A stretch of 64,000 nucleotides of DNA, taken from Lithospermum erythrorhizon (Eukaryota; Streptophyta; Magnoliopsida; Boraginales; Boraginaceae). Positions 12,801-24,109 of this stretch are shown here, piece by piece. Under the pieces are notes generated by a model. That model had not been told where the DNA came from, did no database searches, and saw only the letters and a program-made list of their open reading frames with translations. A program made the translations under genes and the position numbers. The DNA lies in NCBI GenBank assembly GCA_019722365.1, contig JADFUC010000211.1:19646-83645 (forward strand), read 5' to 3'. The stretch's first letter is position 1, and each line of letters opens with the position of its first letter.

Positions 12801-13329
12801 CTTAACATTTAGTGGTTATAGTGTTTTAGTGTACAATCTCGTGACTTTATGAATTCAATTCTTGGAGTTCATTTATAGTCATCGAGGAATTAAGACAACA
12901 TAAAGCAAGTCCTCCCACAAATATTATGATTTACAAATACCATACCAGATTATACTTCGACACTTCCTAGTTCCTAAAGATTAATTATAATAATTTACGC
13001 TTTCGTTTTTTAAAATGACTTGTTGACCAAATGTATACGCAATATATGAATGTAAAATGATATACTATGTATTTTTAAAGATGTCGAGGGACCATTCTTA
13101 TCAATCCTGAATCAACCTATGCACCAAACAAATATTCAATTATTCATCCCAGTCTCGTACTCCATATAATAGAAGAATTGAATGAGTATATACCCTCAAA
13201 GTCTCACTTTGTGCAATTGGCTTATACTTTGTAGTGTAGATGATGAGTAACAAACACTTGCTGGATGGTAGTGACTAACTGAGTAATTATAGTACGGATT
13301 ATGTCTAAATGTCTAATGGTTCCGATTCA

Positions 13330-14022
13330 TTACCTTTTTTGTTTTTTTTTGTTTTTTTATTTAAAAAATCGATCATTGTCATCACAAAGACTCGATGTCG
13401 GGACCAAAATCGGTCATTGTCCCTTAGATCTTCATACAGGTGAGACAAAATCACTCCCAGCTTCACTTGTTCTCAACCTCAACAAAAGCATATGCAGTAG
13501 GAAATATGTTGTTGGGTCAATACCAACTACAACTAGTCTTCAAGTAACAACCATCTACACCAACCAATTTTCTGCAACCATTTTTAAAACCCTCCATACA
13601 TGCATTCCAACACAAATATCACATCTGAAACTCTGCCTTACCTTTATCATTATCTATAATTTTCATATAACACTTAGTACTTGGATTACTCTCAACCACT
13701 TCACTACAAAGTCCCATTGTTGAGTTTCATCCCCATAAATAGCTTTCATACCAGAAATTCTTGCCCTCCAAGCTTGCCACTTGCTAACATGTTGCCCAAT
13801 CTTAAGTCTCATTTCCTTCCTAAAGTCAGATGCCTTATAGATGGGTGAATTTCTGAATTTTTTGACATAATGTTTGGCCAGCCATGAAGACTTTAAGGTC
13901 TAATTATCATACACTGGGATACATGTATGATCTAAGTGTCATCCCCTTATTTGTAGCCCTGTCTCACCACTTAATTTTCTAGCATAAATGTACCACTTAC
14001 AATGTTCATCTTTGCACACATC
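13330..14022 (-). pseudogene. Decayed MULE (Mutator-like) transposase
   Basis: The minus strand encodes recognisable Mutator-like transposase pieces in order. From about 14020 there is a MuDR-type zinc-binding segment (CKDEHCKWYIYARKLSG, then HTC). From about 13900 comes a region with WLAKHYVKKFR and HVSKWQAWRA. From about 13670 the start of the catalytic domain reads GVDGCYLKT, then FPTAYAFVEVENK. Frames change several times and stops occur, so it is a remnant. The upstream end stops where the LTR at 14023 begins, and the rest of the transposase is not found on the far side of that LTR. The plus-strand frame at 13301-13723 is only the antisense of this remnant. Confidence 0.75.
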
Positions 14023-16140
14023 TGTAACACCCTAACCCAAAATGGTTCAGGAATGTCACACGCCACGAACTGAACCTAATCTCAATTTAATTCAGCTCGA
14101 AAGGCTAGTCGAAAAGTCAATTCAATAACATAAGATTATATAAAAATATTCCATTAAAGTAGCATCTCTGGAATAATAACAAAATTGACTGAAAATACCG
14201 ATTACACGTCTTTCAAAATAAAGCATAACGAAATAATCGATAAAATGTTCATAAATGCAGTTCAAGAGAAAATCAAATCAAAATAACAGCTTATTAAATG
14301 CCCAGCCAGCTTGATAACTTCAAATTACTCGCCCATGAAATGGTTTAAAATAAGGGGTAAGCTACAACCCAACTCAACGGCAAGTAAACTAAAAGCGTCT
14401 GAAATATAGGATCGAAGCGAGTTCAAAATCATTATACCATATAGTACACTTGTCTCTAATGTATAATATTATAACGGATACAAATCACATTGAGTACAAG
14501 TTCCGCATGCTTGATCAAGATCAAATAATTTCAAATAGATAACACTTTCATGATCCACGACACATTTTAATAAAAAGCAAAACAAACACATATATTAAAA
14601 TGTACAAAAGCAAGCATGTTTTCAGGGTGGATAAATGGCGAAATTTCGTTTTAGTATTTGTAACTTCATCAAAATGGCCATATGGGAATATTACTCCCGC
14701 ATCAAACAAAACACATGACTATTATTCCCGCCAGTGAAGGGTCAAACAAAACACATGACTATTATTCCGCCCGGTGAAGGGTCAAAGCAAAAGGCTCTGT
14801 GACTACATTCCCGTCAGTGAAGGGTCAAAACACATGCTATTCTTCCCGTCGGTGAAGGTCAGAAAGCTAAGCGCTTAACAGCATATGATTGAGAATATCC
14901 TTCAGACGTACTGATTCCTTGGTAATCAAAAGTGGAAAAACATTTGTATATAATATAATACATCGAATAGAGATTGATCCCGACTATTTTCAAACATCTT
15001 TCAAAAAGATATAATAATATATACGGTTTACAAAATACAAGCTTTAACGCGCCTTGAACATATTAATATATAATCTGGGTTCAAACTAATTGAGTAAATA
15101 GATAGTCCACGCTACGGTTACATGATCCGGCCAAATTTTACTCTGAATAACTTAAATGCCTAAAGATAAGCAAATATAATATATTGTAAATATAGATAAC
15201 CACAATAAATAATGATAATCCAGGTTATTTATATTATTAATTATCTAAATAACATCTCTGGTATCCTACTCTCAAATCACATCCATTAATCAAAAGTCTT
15301 AACTAGTATTTCACTGGATCAAAACTTCATTAATATTCTTTAATAGGATAAAAGTCTTTACTATATACCTAGCTTTAACTAATCTAGACGATAAAGGATT
15401 CTTTCTGAGACTCAAACAATATTCAATAAACCAACTTACATGAATAGTTGACCAGAAGCAAGATTTGGACGTTTGGTGTATTTCTCTCCCTTTAGTTGCG
15501 CGTGTTTTTGTGTGTGTGTGTTTTTTTTTAGGAGTAGATATGGTTGTGTTTTGACCCATGTTTTGTTCCGTCTTAATTATTTTTATTGGGCCTAATGGCT
15601 CAAATATTAATATTAACTCAAACTCAAATAACATATTATAAAATTCACCAATAATTATTAGGCACTTTAATTATTCAAATATAAATATAACATTAAAATA
15701 ATTGGGGTATTATTAAGCTAAAGCTACATTTTTCGTTCCTGTCCATACTTTACATCCACAGCATCTTTTATACAAAACTTGATGTCGATAAATTTTGCCT
15801 TTAACTCCTATCTGACTAAACATCATCCAGGTAGTAAATTTGAGATTTCTTTTTTATCATTTGTTAAATTATACTTAGAGGTCATATCTAGTTTGCTATG
15901 ATCTTATACAGTTTGCTATGATCTTCATTTATCATTAGATCTTTCACAAAACAAAAACCTTCGTTATCCAAAATTTAAAGAGGCAGGCGGAACCATCAGT
16001 ATAATTGTTTCCCCGTTCACTCGTTCGTGAATTTTATGAATTACGTTCGCTCAACATCATTTAATATTGGGTTTCTTTCGCCCATTTGTTTCGTTGGTCG
16101 GCCCAGTAATCGCTTAGCGTAATGACGTGCGCGTGTTACA
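14023..16140 (-). mobile_element. Solo LTR-like block (Ty3/Gypsy type), 2.1 kb
   Basis: The block opens with TGTAACACCC and closes with GTGTTACA, the inverted TGTAAC...GTTACA ends of a large class of plant Gypsy LTRs. It interrupts MULE sequence on the left and touches a fold-back element on the right. Short GC-richer repeats occur in the first third. The five bases outside the two ends do not match, so either the limits are slightly off or the junctions were altered. Orientation is guessed from the CCCTAACCC end. Confidence 0.55.
14640..14870. repeat. Tandem repeat inside the LTR
   Basis: A unit of roughly 50-60 bases containing CATGACTATTATTCCCGCC, then GTGAAGGGTCAAA, recurs about four times with variation between 14690 and 14870. 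Confidence 0.7.
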
Positions 16141-16965
16141 TGAGGTAAAATAAGTAATTTTACATCTAAAAAGAGTTAATTTTTTTTTTAAAATGGGATA
16201 ATATATTGTCGTACAAAGGCGAATTCATTTCCGAGCATGTTTCACTTTTCGTTTCTTATTCAACATTTCGTGTTTGTTGTAGTGCCGTTCCACTCGCTCG
16301 TGTTTGTTTGTGATACTCGTTCGCTCCGACATCGAATTTTAATTTCATTTTACTCCTAATGTTAACTTGATTGTGAATTCAACCGTTAGTCAATCCATGT
16401 GCAAGACACGCGACTTTTCTCGGGATAAAATAATATTTTCATATCTAAAAACTTTTTAAAAATTTTAAAATTAGAGAATTATAACCAGTGTCAAAATTGA
16501 TTTAGGGCATTTCACAAAATCTCCAACTCTAGAAAAATCAATTGACTTAAGAAAAATTAGATGATTTGGAGTCATTAGATTCTATTTTTTATTTTTTTTT
16601 AGAAGAAAAATTGGATGAGTTGAGTTATCCAGGATTCTCGCTTTTCATTTTGTGAAAACCTAAATTAATTAGTCATCGTCCCACTTTTTTCTTTTATTAT
16701 TTTAGGAAGGTTTTTTTAGATGTGAAATTACTATTTTACTGCAGAAAGTCACGTGCCAGCAGCGTGGATTGACAATGGTTAACCGTGGTCAAGTTGGCGT
16801 TAAGGGTAAAATAGACGATAAGGAGAATGATCGATGGTGAATGAATTTCCTGCTGTATGGTAGTGAATGAAGGCGGACAAGCATGGGTGGTGAATGAACC
16901 TTTAACTCGATATGTTATCATTTTCACAAGTGTTTTTAGATGTAAAATTGCTATTTACCAGTGAA
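16141..16965. mobile_element. Fold-back element with long imperfect inverted arms
   Basis: The left arm (about 16141-16465) is matched in inverted order by the right arm (about 16700-16962). The outer ends are GGTAAAATAAGTAATTTTAC on the left and the inverse of GGTAAATAGCAATTTTACAT on the right. The same terminal motif appears again at the inner edges of both arms (about 16424 and 16735). The arm interiors also pair, for example GTCAATCCATG at 16389 against CGTGGATTGAC at 16761. A short AT-rich centre separates the arms. No coding sequence is present. Confidence 0.65.
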
Positions 16966-19900
16966 GAAAACATATGCGCTTATCGATGACTGCTTTCGTT
17001 GACTTCACGGGGAAAGTCAACAGCGAAAATCAAAGAGCCATCAAGCAATGAATAGCCGTAAAATGATAAAGTCAGCCAGATAGGTAGCGTAAGTGATGGT
17101 TAGATCTTTACCAAACTAATGTCTTTATCGCTACCTTCTACATCAATAATTTTAGTGTATACTTTGAACATATAAATTTACTATGCTTGAATGTTGATCC
17201 TACAATCGACCCTTAAATCGATATTCATGTCAAACAAAGCGTCGCTACTACATTCATTTATTATATTAAATGCGTCCATTTAATCCCTCAAAATTATCAT
17301 CATCTTAGAGCTATAAATCGCTTGAACTACCATAATCTTATAATACTATTTTCTTTCTTTGCCATGAAAATAGACCCACATATTTATGGGATCAATATTT
17401 AATCATAAAATTCACTTCTATGTGCTTTCATTTCTTGGCTTACATACCTGACGTGTCATCAATCGCCATATTGAACAAATAATTGAATCTCTTTCCTTTC
17501 TTTAACAACGATTAACTCCAAATAATATTTGTAACAACTTCATCGCTTTATCGGATCATCCACCAAACTTACTGATAAAATATTATTTTATCCTTGTCTA
17601 AACAGGGCTTATACTACTTTAACAAAGGTTAAATTCACGACAAACTTAAACTATTAAGCATTAACATAGTGAAAGTGATCAGAAGAGAACCCCCACGTAT
17701 CTTGTAAAGGGCTTAGTAACGATGCTCCTCAAATACTATTTCAAAATCAACATACTGACTTCATCCGCATCATAATTTTACAAAAGAAAATATTGAAATT
17801 ACAAACTTAGGTGGCCCCGAGAGTCATCGATTTGAGAAAATTGAAATCCCTAAATTGATTTGGAAAATTAAAATCCCTATTCGATTTTGGGTTGGCCAAG
17901 AAACCCGTCGATTTGGGAAAAAAATAGAAATCCATTCAATTTAGGAAATTGTAAGCTACAACTTGATTTGGGAATATTGATAACACTAAATTGATTTGCG
18001 GAGATTAAAAACCCTAAACCCCAAATTGATAAGATTTAAAAGAAAGATATAAATATATGGAAAACTTGAAAGAAGAATAGGACTAAAAATGTAAAACTAA
18101 AATCGATAGGAAGGAAAATGAAAATAACTGAGGGGTTGGGATTAGGAACCAATCGATTAAAAATTTATCAAACATTAAAAAAAAATTTACATAACTTCAA
18201 TGGTATAAAATGAGGCTTCATTTCTTATTGCCTACATATTATCGATTAAGTTTCAATTTATCCTAATACTATTATTGTTTTAAGTTGCCACCTAAAATAC
18301 GCTTCGTTTCAAATTACCCCCTCGAATCTCAAATTTATGTGGAATGTTGTTTTACATAAGAGTAAACTTCGGAATTACACATATATTAGACTTTTGGAAT
18401 ATTTTGAAAATAACTAAAATATGTGTACTTATTTTATAATAACAAAATATTAATTAAAGCAGGTATTTAAATAAAAGAACACCCTGCCCAGCACCGACAT
18501 CTTCGCGCGTAGTCGACCCATACTCCGTTAAGAACAACCACGGCACGATTCATCAACTTTATCACGGTATCACCTCCGCCCGTCCGGCGCAGTTGGTACT
18601 CTAAATACTTGATAGTAACATTTAGGCTCGAGCCCAATGTGGCACTTTGATAATTACTAATCCCAGACCAAAGATATTAAATCCCCAAAGTCTTAACACC
18701 TACCACTAATTATATTAAAGATCTGAATCCCTGACCCACTTCTTATTTAATGGTTGATGAAACACTATACACTTAGCGATTTACTATCCATTGATAAGTC
18801 AAAATTTTGTGATTTGAAATTTACTTGACAACTATTATTTTGGCTTTCTTGCCGTTAATTTAATGTTGTTTGTCAAGTTGTTTATTCCAAAGTGATGAGA
18901 GAGGATTCGGACCAGTATGAAGATTACGTCTAAAGATCTAATAGCGACCATGGAATTGAAGTCATTCTAGATGCTTTCGGGTGGTGGGGATTGGGCCAGG
19001 AGTATTGTTTTTATTTAAAGTTGGGTAGGGGTAAGGCTAGAAGGTAAGGTAAATGAAGTGGAGGAAGAGATAGATGTGGGTAGAGGCGAGGAGTTTATTT
19101 ACTTGTAATTTTTTAAAACTATTTTTGGTTGTTTAAAATGAAATCTTTATATGTTAGAAGATATATGTTTAAGCGTATCGAATTTGTCCTTTTGCTAAAA
19201 TAACATTACATCGCGCCAGGCAATTTGAATAGTTTAGGGAGAAAGTTTTGTTAGTTGAGGTAATTTAAACTAAAAACATAGTTTGGGGGCAACTTGAAAT
19301 GAGAATAATATGAGCAATTTGAATCTTAGCGATAGTATAAGGAACCCGATAAGAAATTAAGCTAAAAAAATTGCCAAAATACTAATCATAAGCAGTGCCC
19401 TCTTAGTCAGCCAGTCCTCGCCCAAAGCCATTGCGAGTTATCTTGTGCTACTAACTCAATGATGAGTCGAAAATCAATAGGAAAAATGGTGATAATTATC
19501 TTTGCTTTTGTTTTTGTGTCTTTTGGGTTCTCATTGTTGAATAACGAAAGGTTTAAGGAATTAGTTGTTATTGATATAATTGACAAAGCATTAGTTTGTG
19601 ATTTCGTATAATTGGCGTGGTCAATTTATAATTTTAAAGTCTTAAAATTCATTTTACCCAAAATTGGCTTACAATGCGCGTTTGTGAGTTAGAATTAGCG
19701 GGAATAAAGTATGTAGGGACTAAAGTGCAACTTTTGTGCCAACTTTTCGAAACAGCTGTGCAGTGCCTGCTCCGGGGACCAAAGGTGCAGGCTTTTTAGT
19801 GCTTCGAAAGGACCATTTCGTGAACTAAGCTCTCATCTTTGTGGTAATATCATATGACCACTAGACCGACGCTTTAAAAGTACGTTATTACATATTACAT

Positions 19901-20700
19901 TTACGGAAATCATTATTGGTAAGGCCTTAAAATTCAGGCCAGTCCAGGTCTGTTCAAGTGCGAGGCGGGTGTCTGGCGACACTAGGGTCCCAGCGTTTTA
20001 AAGGCTCCAAATGATATAGTCATAATACTAAAATTGTTTGGAAAGTATTTTCTGAAGTATTTTAAATGTAATTTTTTCATTCTATGTTGAAAATTTGTTG
20101 TTAAACTAAACAATTACCTCGAAATTGAAAATAATGGGTACAAACTATTAGAGGTGCATCTGTGTTTGAAGATTCATTTTTCAATTTAAACGCTGTACCT
20201 CAAAATCTCAGAACCGACCACACTTGGAATACATATTAGAGTTTTTTATGCTTAAACTTCCTTTAAAAATAATTTTTTATATTTAGCATTCACGCCTACA
20301 TCTCAAATCCTCAAATGATAACTTGAACATAATATTCATAATAACAACAATATATTAAGAGCCAAATGCATGCCTCCCCAACGTGCTTTCATTTGGTAGT
20401 TGTATCCCTATGGCGAGGCTAACTTTGTATATTGTCGTGATTTCAGTTTGTACTTTATCCCAGAGGGCAAGTAGTGAAGCGGAGCCTTATGTGGCGTGAG
20501 CAGGCGAACCACATAAAGCATTTTTCAAAAATCGGCATATGTGGTCGATACAGAAGCCGTTGCCGCTCTTGAATGGGCGTTAGATCGCTTTGGTATTGTA
20601 AACTTAATCCCAATCGTGCCTTTAGATCGCATTCTCTGACAAGCGGCCCGAATGTGTGTGGCTTGCGGGATTGTTAAACGCAACCTTTAACATTGTGCCT
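16966..20700. other. Intergenic region without recognisable genes
   Basis: No open frame here resembles a known protein. A degenerate repeat lies at 17820-18035. A CG-richer patch at 18480-18600 and another at 19740-19800 look like old transposon debris, but I cannot assign them. Confidence 0.6.
17820..18035. repeat. Degenerate short tandem repeat
   Basis: Phrases of the form (A)TTGATTTGGGAAA and AAATCCCTAAA alternate about six to eight times with a period near 30-40 bases. The copies differ by substitutions and small gaps. Confidence 0.55.
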
Positions 20701-23700
20701 TGTTTTCTCGTAATATTTACAATCGCCCATTTATTCTGACGCTATTTGCCTATATAACTTCGAGATTCCTCTTCACCCCGTCTCTTGTTTCTCCTCTTTT
20801 ATTTTCTCTTTGAATTCTAACGTTTCTTCCATTTTTCTTTGTAGGTGGGTTTGCTTTAGATTATCTGATGGCTTTGATTTGGATTTCTAATGGGTTACGG
20901 CATTTTTGCTTTTTTTATACACCTACTCTCTTTTCGGTTACTTTTCTACTGTTATATACTCCGTATTAGTTAATTATTCATTTCTGATTTCTACAAGATT
21001 GTTTCTTGCTATCTGGTGTTTTTTAAATGATGTTATCTTTTGATTTCAGTACGTATCCTTAGTTGCTTTAGGATACTTTGATTCATTTTAGTGCTATATG
21101 TTGGATTTATTTACTGACTACATGTGAGTTGTTGGTTGCTTTAGGATACTTTCTTTTAGATATATATTCAACAACAAATGCATTTGGTAGTATTTTAATG
21201 TATGTGTTCCTTAGAGTTACCAATTATAGCATGTTCTTGCTTGCTTTCAACTTATTGATGGGAGCGCTAACAATAAGGAACTTCTTTTTTTATTTTGAGC
21301 CTTTTACTATAACCGATTCCAACTTTTGTGTTTTTTATGCTTTGGGGTACTGGCGACGAAATTGTGGAATCTTTTATTTGGTAAGCTTTCTCGTCGAACC
21401 AATATTTTTGGCATATGTGGAGTTTATTTTTTTGAGTGCATTTATGCGTTGAATTGTTTGAGATTATTGAATGAGTTGCTTAAACTTCTTGGTTTTAATT
21501 TTGTTCTATTGATTTGTACGCTTTCATATTGAATCATTTGTGTTACCATTTAACATTAGCTCTAATGACAACTTTTTGGTGTTTAGTTGTTTCTTTGGCT
21601 CTTCGGCACTGCGGGTTGGTAGTGAGCTTGAATGATAGTTGTTACTAAATATTATATTTTAAAATATTATTTTCTTATTTTGTATAGCTCATGGAATCTG
21701 ATTAAGAGAATTGTTGATGCAGAAGAACCTTTGAAATGGTGAAAGTGTACATTATAGTATTATGTAAAACATGACTATTAGGAATTAATGTCTCTAATTA
21801 CCTAATATATTTAGCAACAAATAAGTCAATTGTAATATCATCACTTAAAAAATATGTTAGAAACCTGATGTACATATAAAATTGAATACACAGCTTAGTG
21901 CATGACTAAAATTGTTGTGTGAATCCCTTTCGGTCAGTGTTGAGTGAAAGAAACCAAAATATTTGCAGAAAATTTTCTACTATTGATTACATGTGGGAGC
22001 CTAGATAGTTGAATGCGGTATCAAAGTTGTAATTTCCGAGTTATTGTCCACATGCTATTGAATAATTCATCGAGGAATACATTTATAATCAATCACTTGT
22101 CTATGGAGAAGGAAGTATTTAGTAGGTTATCACAGGAATCTAGGATATGAGGCATCCTTAAAAGCTCAGATCTTTTACGAATATTTTTGTTTGCCTTGTT
22201 ATGCATTCTTTTATGGTTGGTTTTGCTTGCATTGTAATGTGATTCACATGCTTATTGAAAATATAGGTGTATGACTACCAAATATTTTTAGATGTTTTTA
22301 TCCTTTTTCCTTTGGAGCTTAAATCATTGAGTTTGGATGCACTGTTTGGCTAGAAATTCATTCATGTTTCGTGTCCACTTTGAGAATTTCATGAATCATA
22401 ATTTATCTTCGACCCCTCACTTATGAGTTTCAGGCGGACTAAGGGAACAAATATTATTATTATATAATAATAATAGAAATTTGTATACACTAGAATTCCA
22501 ATCATAAATTTAAGTTATTGAGGGGTTAGGCAGGGATTAGGAGGGCACTCTATTTTGTTAGTATATCTCCTTGAATCAATGATATGTCATTATATTTGAG
22601 TCAATCCTCAAATTTTGATATGTGAAATTTTATTTGTATATTATTTCTTACATTTGTTAGTTATGTGTTCGTATGTTGTCAAGTGTGCAGATTAAATCAA
22701 CTTTGAAACTAGAACGAATTGTTGTAATGTGATGTTCAATAATACTTTCATGAAAGTCTTTCGATTGTGATGGGTGACAAGAAGTTCTGAAACCCCATAC
22801 GGCCAGTTCAATTTAGAAGAGCATACCACTGTTGATAACATTATTAAACCAAGGTCAACTTTTGGCTTTCAAGCATGAGTTGATGTGTGTGCTTCTTGAT
22901 TTTATTCTTAATTTTATTTCAAAAATTCTGAAGTATTCAACATTTTAATGACCCTTTTCGATTATGCTCGTTAAGGTTGGAGATGGACCTTGGGACCTAA
23001 TAAGGGAATTTGATGATCGCATCCCAACACGAGCATTCGACAACTTCTAGGAGTCAAATAATCTCATAAAATCTTAAAAATTGCTAATATTGTATGATTT
23101 CACCAAAGTCCTTATTTATTTGCAGTATGTGAACTGCATAGAAATAATGTCAAACAAGGTGAATAATTTGAGAAGTATAAAGTTTACTTTGGGTGTACCT
23201 ATTTGTAGATTCATTCCCACTATGAAGCTATAATGTACTCAATATACTTAGGTCATGATAATCCTTAATGATGTTTTTCTTGCCTGATGATTCAATCAAT
23301 GCCAGTTACGTTTAAGATCATTAAAAATGTTAAAGACATCCCATGAAACTTATTCTTATCAAAGCAAATCAGCCAATTGAAAAATATTGTAATCAGACTG
23401 AGAAAAATGATTTGAAGCATGAGTCTACCATAATTATACTTGCATAATCTTTACAACTGATAGAAGGATGATTATCGGGGAAAATCAGTCGGTGTGTTTC
23501 AAGTAAAAAAAAAAGACATGCCATACCATTACATAATAAAACCATCATACAAGATGATACGAAGTTTCTTTTAAGAAACCCAAAGAAATAGACGAACATA
23601 GATCAATATTTTTCTGCATTTATCTTACAAGAAAAAATAATAATTTTGTTGCTCCTCGAAATCAGGAACATTTATAGATCCATAGTAATTTCGACTTATA

Positions 23701-24109
23701 ATTGTACGGCACATACACTACCTGCTCAAAAAATGCAAGAGAAAGAATGAAGATAATTATGGCAATAGGCAATAGACTTAGAATTTGATTTGGTAGATGT
23801 GATGTACGACAGTATGGTGCGGTACAAAATAGTAGATGTTCGTTGTAAAAGTAAGCTTTGCAAAGTTATACCAACCCACCATTGTGAATTATAGTTACGA
23901 GTTGGTGCCTCTAAATTTTTTTGCTTCAGACCCTGTCTATCTTACTAATTTCTTTATAATTTGTTTTTATACTTCAATTTAACTAAAAATAAATTACATG
24001 TAATAAATATCCATGTCTTGTTTTGACTTTTTCCTTTCCCTTTGTGTGCAATAAGTTGGAATATTACATTATTGTTAAGTCTGCAGTCTTGTACGAATTT
24101 TTGTATGCC
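20701..24109. other. Intergenic region between the fold-back area and the PIN gene 3' end
   Basis: A TATATAA box near 20751 followed by a CT-rich stretch (20765-20845) resembles a plant promoter and leader, but no convincing reading frame follows. The 124-residue frame at 21078-21452 is rich in Phe, Leu and Tyr as expected for random AT-rich DNA. The part next to 24109 should contain the 3' untranslated region of the minus-strand PIN gene, whose end I cannot place. Confidence 0.5.

Noticed and set aside
13301..13723. 140-codon plus-strand open frame
   Set aside because: It is the antisense of the minus-strand MULE transposase remnant.
21078..21452. 124-codon open frame rich in Phe, Leu and Tyr
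   Set aside because: Hydrophobic composition is typical of random AT-rich DNA read on the T-rich strand; no motif and no supporting gene structure.
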